The notes under the pieces were generated by a model. That model had not been told where the DNA came from and did not search any database. It saw nothing but the letters and a program-made list of their open reading frames with translations. Shown here in pieces: positions 47,032-57,729 of a stretch of DNA of 64,000 nucleotides; positions within the stretch are counted from its first letter, which is position 1, and each line of letters starts with the position of its first letter. The stretch covers positions 44,137,949 to 44,201,948 of the forward strand of contig OX387182.1 of NCBI GenBank assembly GCA_947561395.2, in the 5' to 3' direction. The DNA comes from Buxus sempervirens. Lineage: Eukaryota; Streptophyta; Magnoliopsida; Buxales; Buxaceae. Made by a program: the position numbers and the translations under genes.

Positions 47032-48543
47032 CGACTCATCTTACCTTTCTCTAATTTCTCCGTTCAAGTGCCGAAGAGATTTTCTCTGGCCTTTTCCCTT
47101 TTTTTTCCGGCTACCTAGGCATCTTCTGGCGACTGTATTCTAGATTTCAGCGATCATTCCCGGCTCTTAGATACATTCGAGCATAGACGTGAGGTTCCAT
47201 CCTATTGGTTCTTGCCGCAACCGGCAGTGGTTAGCCACTTTGATTTCGACCACAACCATCTTGCGCATCCTTCCAATCTCAGGTAAGTTCTCTTCTAAAT
47301 TTCTAAGTCGCTACAAGATTTAAGCTTTGGTCTTCTACCAATCCCACTTTTCTATTGCCGATTGCCACTTCATTTCCAGCATCTCCAATCCTTGGTTCCC
47401 ATCTGCCATGGTTGACAAACATCCATAACTTCCAGCAGTTCTGGTTCGATTCAAGCATAACCACAAATTTGGGCTTTCATTAAGCATGATCGAAAGAAAG
47501 TGTCTCGCATTTATTTTGAATAAAACCAATGTTTCATCATTTTTTTTTGTTGACACATGATTCACTGTTGATTTAATCCAGCACCACTGTTGCTTGCTGT
47601 TTCCAGATATATTCATGCATAGAATCTGTTGCTATCCAACCCCTCATTTGCTACCATGATTTTCTCTTGCTTTGGTATAAACATGTGCTTCAGTTGATGA
47701 TTTTTCTTAAATGCTGTCACTTTGAAGCCTGATTGAATTTCATATCCCCTTCACTTTATCTACTGTTGCTGCTTCCCATGCATTTAAATTACATCTTGAA
47801 ATACTTTATTGCATGCAAATTTTCCATGCTTTGCTCATTTGCTTTGCATGGCTATTTTCAGTGCACCCATGACATTTTAATGATCTCAAACATAGACTTG
47901 CAAACTTTGATCCCCTAGGAATTAGGACCTCTTTCAATGTTGATGTTTGTACTTTATTTCCTACCATCTTGAATGCTTCTTGTACTTCTTTTCCCACTTT
48001 TTGCCGCCTGGGAGACCTAAAATCAAACAAGTTAGGGGACATTAGACTTTACAGACAAAATTTTTGGAGTGACAACACCTGGAGGGCATCCAATACCTCT
48101 TGATTTTGATCTTTCTTTTCTTTTCTTTCTTTTATTTTTCTTTTTTTCCTTTTGCCACAAAGTGGTGATATGGATCACTTAGGCATTTTTTTTATTCCCC
48201 TTTCATCTGTTCCCGTACTTGATACTCCTGAAACCAAAACAACTTAGAGATTAGGTTTTGTAAGTAAATTGGAGGAATGTTTGAAAATAAAAACACTTGT
48301 ACAAACTAAAAAAAATTTTTTTTTATTATTATTATAAGAATAGATATACATGGAAGAAACCCTTTGAAGAATGTCTAATGCCTATAACTTCTGAACGTAA
48401 CTAAAAGGAAACTTAGCACAGCTTCACGAAATCTTTATTTTGAATCTGAAAGTAATTAAAAGTGAAATTAGGGCTAAAATTCTTGAAAAGCAACTAGACA
48501 AAACTTAATTAGAACACTTCCCTGATCTCTTTACTGCCTATAG
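47032..48543 (+). other. E2 PMD gene: end of 5' leader exon and 5' intron
   Basis: The leader continues to CAATCTCAG at 47282. A GTAAGT donor follows at 47283, and a pyrimidine-rich tract with TATAG directly precedes the ATG at 48544. The intron would be 1261 bp and has T-rich runs at 48110-48160 and 48310-48330. No conserved coding frame is visible in it. Confidence 0.45.
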
Positions 48544-51500
48544 ATGGCAAGAGGTCGCTCTCAGGTCCGGGAGGAGGTTGACCCTGCTATCAGCCTAGCT
48601 CCTCGCGAGCTCGGATAGAGGCGAGTTCGAGCGCTACCCTTTCAGAGTCTTTTGGTGACTCTCAAGATAGCTCTGGGGAGAGTTCTCCTGAGGTAGGGAT
48701 TCAAATTCTTTTTTTTTTCTTTTAGCCCGTCATTGCTCGAGGTCGAGGTCATGGCCGAGGCCAAGATGGAGGCCACAAGGAGAGGGCCGCTAGAGGTAGA
48801 GGTAGATGCCATGACAGGGGTAGAGACGGAGATCTGGAGGAGGATGCTGCCTGAGGTAGTAGACGAGGCCGTGGCAGAGGTAGGAGACAAGCTAGGGATG
48901 AGGCTGCTAGAGACTTCCGCATAGTTCTTCCCGTGGGTTTTAGAGTGGAGATTCAGGATACACCTCTCCTTCGGGGATTAGCACGGCATCCATCGATGTG
49001 TGTTCGTGCTGATATTCCTCTCCCGCTTCCTTATTCCCACTTCCATGGTAGCTGGGGCAGATTTCACTCTTTGGTCCTTACACTTTCCCCCGTACTTAGA
49101 CGTGAGTTTCAGTAGTGCAACTTTGATCATTTCCTGATGATTCCGTCATTTCATGCTGATCATCCCCTCATCTACGCTATGATGGAGCGGTATTTCCCTG
49201 ACACTCAGTCATTCCATTTACCGGATGTGGAGATCGGGTTTTGTCCCTCTGACTTCGTGATGATCACCGGCATTCCTTTGACGGGGAGGACCATCCAGAT
49301 GACCCGTCCTTCAGATGCAGAGATAGGGGAGCTGCTGGGGTACGAGGTTCTTCCAAAGGCTACTTGGGACAGGAAGACTGGCCGTATTTCCATCAGCTGG
49401 CTCCAGTGCAGCTTGATTGTACACTTTGGGAGGAGGCACACTAAAGTGATTGGGGATCATGCTGATTTTGCCTTTATTTTCCGGCATATCTTCTTATTGA
49501 TGCTCGGGAGTTGTTTCTTCATGGAGGATACGACCTCAGTGAGCCCCCTTTTTTTGGATACGCGGTGGGATTTTCATGAGACTAGGCAGCTTGCGTGGGG
49601 TAGGCTCATTTTTGGTACGATCCTGGCCGGACTGAGTAGAGCTGTCAGAGGCTTGACCACGCTGATAGGAGATGGGGTCAGCTGCTGGTTTTTCTGGCAG
49701 ATCCTACAGGTAAAGGACGCCTCAATTTAAATTTCCATCTGAGTCTAAATTTCTTATCTGACCTCCTTTCCTTCCTTTTCAGGTCTTCACCTATATGTAA
49801 ATGACCTTTTTTCGACCTTCACCTGTTTCGGATGCCGCAGAGTTCCTCGTGGCCATGCGATGGGCCGTAGTTAAGAGGGATGCAGAGAGGAGTCGTTATA
49901 GGTCTGCCCGGGCCCACTTAGACCGATTCTAGCACTCAGATGTATGATCTTTTACCTTCCTATTTCCCTTTTCATCTGTAAATCTTTGTATTTCTGACAT
50001 CCTCCTCTATTTATAGCTTATATTGGCCCGCTTCGAGGATGTAGATGATGCTGTCGCTCGTGAGATGATGGTGTGAGATGCCTTCGACCGCGATCACCGA
50101 AGTCAGTCTTATCAGTGCTTTCTCGGTAGGATTGGGAGAGTCCTGTATCTAGGAGAGCGCCTATCTTATCAGCACTCCCGAGTGGCACGCATTCCCGTTC
50201 ATCACCCACCCATAGATGCCGTCATCCTCCCGTATGATTTTGCCATTGATCAATTTGATCATTGGATTCCTGCTGATGAGTTGACCATGGGGGTGACTAT
50301 GATGAATGGTTACAGACGATGTCTATCAGACGTCTAATGGATAGGCCCACTCGTGTTGGGGTTACTGAGATTGGAGGGATCTATACACAGGCTTGGGATG
50401 ATACTGTGAGTCTCTTCTCGACTCCTCTTATTTCCTTTTAGCACCCTGATGGCCATTGACTTTGTTTTTGTCCTTTTAGCTTGCTGAGCTTTCGGTTTTG
50501 AGAGAGCGCCTTGATACCCAGCAGACAGCTATCCAGGATATGATTACTGAGCATGACGTGGTGGTGGCTCAGCGGGATGCTCGGATTAGAGAGCTAGAGG
50601 CTATGGTGGCCGAGCGGGACAGCCGAATTGCTGAGTTTGGGGCCGGACGGGTATCTTTCTTCCCCCTTACTCTTGTTCTCTTTCTAATTCTCCTGCTTAT
50701 TTGACCTCCTTTTCTGTGATTTCAAGTTTATCCCCAGAGTCAGGGCAGTGTTCAGGACCAGGTATGATTCTCTTTTTCCTTTACTATTTATTTCTTCTTT
50801 ACAAGTTGAAGCTGATCTTGATCCTTTGTACTTTTCAGGATTTTGACATTCCCGGCCCTTCTTCCTCTGCTGGTCATGCCTTTGATTCGGTGGATATAGA
50901 TGACATCACAAGATCTGCTGATGGGAGAGCTTCAGAGGGTTTCATGGATGACTTTCCGGCCGAGCCTAACTTCCCCTTTCCAGATGCTACCCCGTCTTCT
51001 TCTCCAGCCGGTGTTTCAGTTCCTGCTGACATTTCTGTTGAGTTATCGGAGCCGGATGTCAGTACTGCTGTTCCTGATCTCCCTGAGGCCCCTGCTGCCG
51101 ATCCTGCCTTCACAGCTCCCTCTGCTGATATCCTAGGTAAGCTTACTTCAACTTCATCTCTTTAGTTGATCCTGAAGTCCAATTCCTGATTATGCTTTTG
51201 TTATGCCAGATGTGCCTGTTCCTGATGCTCCTCCTGCGATTGCTCAGGTAGCCCCCAGTCATGATGCTATCGAGGGTCATACATATGAGGCAGCTGCTCC
51301 GGTTGAAGATCCAATCGATTTTGCTTCTTCCTCTGCTGCAGATTCTTCCGGGGTTTTGGACGTTCCTGCTTTGGCTATGGATGACTCTCATTTCATGGAC
51401 CTTACATATTTTGATTCGGATGATGATCCTGAGCCTGCAAACCCTGTGGATCCATCTACTGCTATTGTACCAGCACCAGCGGGACTTCCATTCGTATCTA

Positions 51501-51667
51501 TCTCGAGACGACTGGATCTTGTTCCATTCCGTACAGCTCAGCAACTTTTTATGGAAGTTTTTGGCCGCGGATGGGATGTGCGTGGAGGACGAGGCCGAGG
51601 CCGAGGTGGACCTGCGGATAGTTACGATTCTTTTCACATTTGTAGCATACTTGTAAAAAAACGATGA
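48544..51667 (+). pseudogene. PMD (plant mobile domain, MAIN/MAIL-like) gene of E2, antisense to the element
   Basis: Exons read from splice signals: 48544-48692, 48726-49709, 49783 to about 49938, 50017-50405, 50480-50650, about 50738-50761, 50839-51136, 51210-51667. Exon 2 encodes an Arg/Gly-rich stretch. The PMD core (49170-49709) follows: MERYFPDTQSFHLPDVEIG, VMITGIPLTG, LLMLGSCFF, LAWGRLIFGTILAGLSRAV. Later exons give a heptad-rich helix (about 50490-50640), an Asp/Pro/Ser-rich acidic region (50850-51130) and a final Gly/Arg tail (near 51590). In-frame stops (TGA 48852, TAG 49113, TAA 49798) and a frame change near 48612 mark decay. MAIN/MAIL proteins of Arabidopsis affect transposon silencing; the role of transposon-borne PMDs is open. 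Confidence 0.82.
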
Positions 51668-51842
51668 GATATTGTATATAAAAGAAAACTTCAATTCATG
51701 ACTCATTCTTTTGCTTCTCTTTTTTTTTTTTTTTTTTTTTGTATTTTCTGCAATTATGAAATGTGAACAGGTGATGTAGGAAATGGACCTGAATTCCCTC
51801 TTTTCTTTTGTTTTCCTCTTTTATTTATTTATTTATTTATTT
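51668..51842. other. 3' flank of the E2 PMD gene
   Basis: TGTATATAAAAGA (near 51673) is shared with E1. A run of about 22 T lies at 51720-51741, and TTTA repeats at 51821-51842. No gene is seen. Confidence 0.5.
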
Positions 51843-51945
51843 ATAACCGAAATAGCATCTCGGTTATACTCCAATCAAACACAACCGAAATAGTATTTCG
51901 GTTATGCATAATATCACCCTTAACCGAACTGAGTTTTTGGTTATG
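51843..51945 (+). promoter_or_regulatory. Probable promoter of the E2 DUF7745 gene
   Basis: Three AACCGAA motif groups (AACCGAAATAGCATCTCGGT, AACCGAAATAGTATTTCGGT, AACCGAACTGAGTTTTTGGT) lie 130-230 bp upstream of the ATG. They match the motif in the E2 LTR U3. An A-rich TTAAAATAAAAATAAAAA follows instead of a clear TATA box. Confidence 0.55.
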
Positions 51946-52074
51946 GTTAAAATAAAAATAAAAACCAAGGAACTCAGGATTTGCATCATTTTGACGTTTG
52001 TTTGAGCTCAGCAACCCCTTGTTTCGAGCTTTTCCTCTCTGCTCTTGATCCAAACAAGCTCCAATCAACCTCCA

Positions 52075-53721
52075 ATGGCTTCCGGATCGTCTTCTGCGCC
52101 TCCTACGCACACCAATGTCGATACTCCTGCACATACACAATCAAGGTCAAAACCCCCAAATCTTACTAGGTATAGCATTGTTGATTCATTTTATGAGAGA
52201 TGGGTTAGCTCAATAACCCATCAGGAAAGCATAGACTGGGATTTCATCAATTTGGGGCACATTCTCTCAATCCCCAAAATTCCACTCAAGTGGGAGATAA
52301 TCAAAGCTTTAATTGGGCATTGGGAGCTCCAATTAACTTTATTCCGATTTGATGACAAAGAGATGACTCCCACTGTAAAGGAGATTGAGACCATCCTGAA
52401 TTTGAGATTTTCCCCCAAAGTGGTGAATCCACCACTCAAACCAAGTTATAAAAAGGATGCTTCCACATTCTTGGGTATGGGCAAGAAGGAGCTAGGGGAC
52501 ACCGAAGCATTGTTGACTCTATCAAAGTCATTCTTGACTGAGAAGCTTATACGAAGCGAGAACCGGCAAGCCCGGTTCAACGCTTTGACTTTGATAGTAG
52601 TGAACCAGCTACTGTTTTCGCGTGAAGATAATGAGGTGGACTTGGCCCTCATCTCAGTCATATTCCAAGTGAAGGAGCGCGAGAGGCTGGCTCCCACGAT
52701 CCTGGCAGAGATCTACCAGGCACTAACAGACTACTACTTCAGGCAAAATAAGAGCTTCCTTGCATGTGCCCCTATCCTCCAGGTAAAAACTCACTTTTCA
52801 TTTTTAAATTGCAGATCAAAAATAAATTGAAGCTCTTGAAAATAAATTGAAGTTCTTCCCTTTCTTTGCAGATTTGGCTACTTGCCCATCTATCCCAAAT
52901 TGAGCTGATTGATCGTCATTATGCCCGGAATATGGATGTTCTCACTTTGATGAACAACCGGGATGCCCTTCCATCCCAGAAGGCAAGAGGGGGTGGTTTG
53001 TCTTTTTAGGCACGCTCCAGGATGACCACGTGAGATGGCCTGGTACTTATCAGCCCAGCACAGAGACTGTGATTAGCTTTCGAGAGAAGAACTTCGTGAT
53101 ACTGATACGCTTGAGAGTTTCCACACTTTATCTGCCTCTGAGAGTTCTTAGGCAATTTGGACAGACCCAGGGGATTACAATCCCAGACGCTTATGATGAC
53201 TTCATAGGCCCACTAACACTAGCCACCATGGGGCTATGTGCTAGATTGAAAAAGGAGTGGTCTTGTGTGTGCTTCTTGAGAGGCCCGGTCTTTTCTGAGC
53301 TGCACAAGAAGGACTATCTCTTCTGGATCAGAGAGCAGGTCCAGAGTCGTGCCCCAGTGTTGGAGGATCCTCCTGTGGTTTCAGCACCAACTTACGAGGA
53401 CATCTTGGAGTCCGAGAGAGCATCCCACAGACGGCTGCAGCACATATGGGTACATGAGTCCAGGGAGATGAGGCTTCAATGTGCTGATCTAGAGAGGCAG
53501 CTCGAGGAACAGAGATAGGCCTGCCGCTTTGAGGTTAGGACTTTACGTCGGAGGCATGCTGAGACTCTTACCAGGCTCCGGGACATGAGGATTAGGCAGG
53601 TTTTATCTGATGATGTCATATCATTCCTGAGTGATCCAAATGCAGAGGGGGCCCCAGGACTTGTCGCGGCTCAGGTGGCTCTGATTCGGGAGCTCGAGGA
53701 ATGACTTGGGGATAGGGATTA
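52075..53721 (+). pseudogene. DUF7745-like gene of E2 (antisense to the element), nearly intact
   Basis: Exon 1 52075-52782 (236 codons), intron 52783-52871 (GTAAAAAC...TTTGCAG, phase 0), exon 2 52872-53721. The start MASGSSSAPP is chosen over an in-frame ATG 30 bp upstream because E1 and E3 also start MAS. Exon 1 has the DUF7745 pattern: LSIPKIPLKWEIIKALIGHW, RFDDKEMTPTVKEIETILNL, FNALTLIVVNQLLF, ILAEIYQALTDYYF. Exon 2 gives LYLPLRVLRQFGQTQGI and a C-terminal helix. Lesions are a one-base frame change near 52990, a TAG at 53516-53518 and a TGA near 53702. The biochemical role of the family is unknown. Position and motifs suggest co-regulation with the PMD gene and LTR. Confidence 0.8.
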
Positions 53722-54021
53722 GCTCACTTTATTGTATTTTTCTTTTTTTTTCTTTTTTTCTTCTTTTTTTATTTTCTTTTTCTTTCACATTTTTGTACAA
53801 AAGAAAATCCCATTAGTGGAAAAAACACAAAATGCAATACCAAAGATAAGTTTTTATACTATTGGCCTCAGAATTCTCATATGCTTGTAAAAACACTAGT
53901 TTTATGAAAAGTCATTGATTTCTCATCACTTGCCAAAATATAGTTTTCCTTTTTTATGTATTTTTTTGTATTTTTTTGAAAAGTGGTCCATAATACTTAA
54001 TCACATATAATTAAAGGAATT
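53722..54021. other. E2 spacer downstream of the DUF7745 gene
   Basis: Aligns with E1 22454-22695 (shared GTTTTATGAAAAGT and CACATATAATTAAA). It ends where E3 inserts; the pentamer before E3 is GAATT (54017-54021). Confidence 0.65.
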
Positions 54022-56399
54022 TGTTAGCACCTGATTTTTGCACCCCCGAAATAAAGAAAAATGAAAAGTCAAACCCTGAGGGGGTCAAAAAATTGACTTT
54101 TTGATTCAAGTAAATTTGGCCATCAAACTTCATCTCATTGAAAAGAGCATTTCGACATGGTTCTAACGCAACTGAGTTTGCTGGAATCGGAGTCCAGATG
54201 AGAAAATTATGAGTTGGTCAAACTTTTGGGGAGCAAAACGTTGACTTTTTGTTTGACCCCAATTCAGCTGCCAAACTTGATCCCAATGGATAGGTGGTTC
54301 CGAGCCGGTTCCAATGACACTAAGTTTGCTGAAATCGGACACCGGAGAAAGAAGTTATGAGCAGTTGAAGTTTCAGAAAAACTGCCCATATGGCAAAAAG
54401 GCAGCAAAAAATGGACTAAACCAATAAGATAAATAAGATAAATGTGTTTATTAATATTTTAATAAAAGGAATCACGCTTTTTAATAAAATAATCGAAAAA
54501 ATCGAATGAAATCTTGCAAAAACCAAATTGAATAAAGGTTTGAAATCCAAACATTTTAAAAACGTGCTGGACCGTATTTCAATTACGGGTAGGGCATGCC
54601 CGTATTTCAAATACGGGCAAGCTTCTGGAAGAAGACACGCGTCACTATACGGCGGGACACACGTCCCATACAGCCGATTCGCGAGATTTGCAAATGTGAG
54701 TTTTTCGCCCGTATTTGAATTACGGGCAAGGCAGCCCATACTTGAAGTATGGGCAAGGCACGCCCATACTTCAAATACGGGCACGCCCCTTTTTGCCTAT
54801 AAATAGAGAGGCCTCCCCCCCCCCCCCCCCCCCCCCATTTCAACAAGCTGAGCCTCCAGGCCTCCTCCCTCTTCTTCTTTCATGTTTCCCACGTCCAACC
54901 CCTGCCCAAGTCCTGCCACCCCCAATCCCAAATACCAAATACCCATTTTGCCCCTGAGATACTACTTGAACTCCACCCTTTTACTCTGTAAGCATAAACA
55001 ACCCCTCAAGACCCTTTCCAAAACCCACTTGAGGAATCCCGGAGGATGCGGAAGCGCTGCCGAATTCACCAGGGAAATCATCACTAGCAAAAAACCATAT
55101 TGTAAGTATGTTAGATTTTATAATATGACATTATCATCAATGTTTTCACTTTCAACTTCTTTTCTAGTCTCTTTTAAATTCTTTTGATATTACTAACTCA
55201 GTTGTTGTTTTGAGTGCCATGAGAAGATGGCATTAAAAGGTTGAGCATTACAAGAAAGGAGAAAAAAGAAAGTGTTTAAAGAACACTTTGATTAACAAAT
55301 CAAGTAACCCTTTTTAATTCTTTGATATGGAAAGATTGAACCCTTCTTGAGATTAAATAAGTTCCTTGTAATTCCCCATTTCCCCTTCCAAAAGATGATC
55401 ATGAATCATCCAAAAAGATGCTGGTTTTCATGTTAGAAGAGAAAGAAAGAAGAAGGCCTTTTAGGCCAAATAAAGAAAATGTAGTATTTGAAGAGTCTAG
55501 AACCACCACAGAAGTCATTGGAGGCCCCAAGAAGATAGCCGGATTGATCCCAAGCTGAATCGGCACCAGAAATGCAAAACTGGATGTGCCCGTAAACTCA
55601 GAGCGGCCCGGGCTAGACCGTGTTTGCTTCACGGGCAAGGGTGGACCGTATAGAAAATACGGGCAGATGTAAAAGTAACACAAAAATGTAATTTGTTTTG
55701 GCCCGGTTGAATCTGATTCGACCTGAACCGGCCTGAACCAGTCCCTTAAACAATTTGGGCTATCTTAAGCCCATATTTGGACTGTGGGCCCAAATGGACC
55801 CACCAAGGCACCTTGGGCCCACTTGTGGGGCCCACCTTAGACTGGCCCATACCAGGCCTATTTTCAATAAACAGGCCCAGGCCCCTTGACCCTTGGCTAA
55901 TGGGCCAAATCCAAGCCCACTAAGCCCGTTGCATGTGTAAATAGTTTAAGTAAATAACCAAATGGGTTACCCAATAACCCAACTGGGCCCCAAGCCCAAC
56001 CATGGCAACCCGCGGGTCTTCCAACCGGACCCGAGTCCGACCCACTCCGTTAAATAAAAGATAAAATCAAACTAAAAGGGACCCACACCTCCAGAGGGCC
56101 CCGCCAGACCTAACAAGGCAGCATGCTGGTCTAGGAAAAGGGTGAAATTGACTCAAAAACCAGGGAGACCCGAGGGACCCGTCGAACCGACGGGGGCGGG
56201 CCGGGGTGTCTTAGGGCTTCCCCGGACGTAACCGAGGACTTAGCCAGAACTCTGAAAAAGCAGTAGACCAAACTTAGACCCGATTAGAACAAAACCGTGT
56301 CTGCCTGCACTCTCAAGCAGTGGCGACTCCAAAAATCCCGTGGCACGCACTGGAAGTGCGCCCGGTGTGCGATCTAGGATCCAGGTTTAGGTGCACACA
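54022..56399 (+). repeat. 5' LTR of E3 (2378 bp)
   Basis: Starts TGTTAGCACCTGATTTTTGC, ends GTGCACACA. The CCGTATTT...AAATACGGGC series (54570-54785) ends about 12 bp before TATAAATAG (54798-54806), then a run of 22 C (54815-54836). A TTGTAAGTATG donor-like site is at 55102. GGGCCCA-type tracts lie at 55760-56000. It is closely related to the solo LTR at 40253-42798. Confidence 0.9.
54798..54836 (+). promoter_or_regulatory. TATA box and C run of the E3 LTR
   Basis: TATAAATAG at 54798-54806 followed, 8 bp later, by 22 consecutive C, near the expected transcription start. Confidence 0.7.
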
Positions 56400-56402
56400 G
56401 CT

Positions 56403-56420
56403 TGGTGACTCCACTGGGGA
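56403..56420 (+). promoter_or_regulatory. Primer binding site of E3
   Basis: TGGTGACTCCACTGGGGA, three bases after the LTR end. It complements the 3' end of an Arg(ACG)-type tRNA with one mismatch (from memory of that tRNA). Confidence 0.78.
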
Positions 56421-57729
56421 CCCCTCAACCCAGTCGGACCCTGGTTATCAAATGAGTCAACTAGGAGGATATAAGCAGATTTAGGAAGTACTTCTTGTCC
56501 AAATTTAGTGGTTTGCGGAACTTATGCAATTACATGGTATTGGGGGATCTTGTCATAAGGACAAGATAATTGCCTAAGGAAAGTGGAATTTAAGCGGTTC
56601 CCTGTGACCCTCCACTTACCTGGGGATCCACCCAGACATTGTATTGCATACTGTTCTGTATTCTCACTATAAAAGTGACATTAAGGAACCCTTAATCAGC
56701 CCATTATCCGAGAATCACCTGAGCAGACACAGCACTTGACCCCACTGCACATACAAGCACCTCACTACACCGTGAATAAATTTTTTAACTGCGTGGGGTG
56801 ACAGGCATGAGGGAGTCTGCCTGGATGATCCGAACTGAATGCTGTCTGAATATGTGAATGCTCTTCTTAACCAAAACTTAGATCTCTCTAGCAGCCACCC
56901 TTCTTCAATCGAGAAACTTACTTTTGGGATGGTATTAGCTCTACGCTCCCGTGGCTTGCCGGGGAAAGCAGGGTAAACCCATCTCCCCATGTTTCTGGAT
57001 TCTTCAAGCGCCATTGGTTTCTTGCCATGGTACGCGAAGGGTCTAGTACTTGGCTCAGACCCTTGAAGGCAGGTGCCTTGGGCTGGGTATCCTTCCCCAC
57101 CTAGTACTTCTGATAAACCCTGATGTGAGCATGAACATGAATGAACAAATAGGGGTAAAATCAATCTGGGGCATTAACCCCCGCCTTTGTTGGTCTTAAC
57201 CCTAATTTAAGAAAATTAACTCGATTTAATCCGCGCATCCAAGTCGGCCTTGGTTTAGTCGAAAGCCGGCCAGATCAGACAGAAATGGGTCAGAACAGAG
57301 GCAGAAAAACCCTAGAGATAGGATTTCAGCCCACCTGCCGAGTGGCAAATTTGTACCCTCCTTTTGGGTTCTCAACAACCCTAAAGGTGATTCTTTTTCC
57401 AGATTTATTTTTTTAAATTTCGCCTTCGAAGGAAAGTTGTAAATAGTGTTTTCAATCCGAGACTAGGGGCAGCAGATGAAAGAGCAGATGAAAGGACAGA
57501 TGAAAGAAAAGGCCGGCTAAGACCTGAATGCGTTCTCCAAACATTTAAAGGACATAACCCTTAGGACCCCATAACTTAAGTGCCTGGATTTAATTCATGT
57601 GATTAGTAATTGCATAAACTGCTTAGGCATTGATTTGATTTTTGCATATTCTGTTGCATGCCTTAGACTAATTTAGAGTTTTTGGTGGAAAACCCTAAAT
57701 TGACTTGGAATTTCAATTGGATAGTCGGC
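56421..57729 (+). other. E3 leader between primer site and ORF1
   Basis: 1.3 kb without a recognisable gene. Short minus-strand frames (56715-57164) lack family resemblance. Confidence 0.5.

Larger units (their letters stand above)
37809..54021 (-). mobile_element. E2: 3' half of a minus-strand Tat-type element with two antisense genes
   Basis: From its 3' end inward: LTR 37814-40214, polypurine tract 40215-40232, non-coding DNA with inserted solo LTRs, PMD gene 48544-51667 (+), DUF7745 gene 52075-53721 (+), and the start of the spacer that in E1 leads to integrase. E3 then interrupts it at 54022. Its gag-pol is therefore right of the window. The LTR is related to that of E1 (same TGTAGACACC start, TCACA end and AGCTCTCTCTTCACG block) but is a separate subfamily. 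Confidence 0.78.

Noticed and set aside
48544-51667. Host-encoded MAIN/MAIL gene
   Set aside because: The gene lies inside E2 between its polypurine tract and the DUF7745 gene. It has a paralogue in the same position in E1 and carries several in-frame stops. An element-borne copy fits better than a host gene.
56715-57164. 149-residue minus-strand frame in the E3 leader
   Set aside because: No recognisable motif, and opposite to the element's transcription; possible but unsupported.
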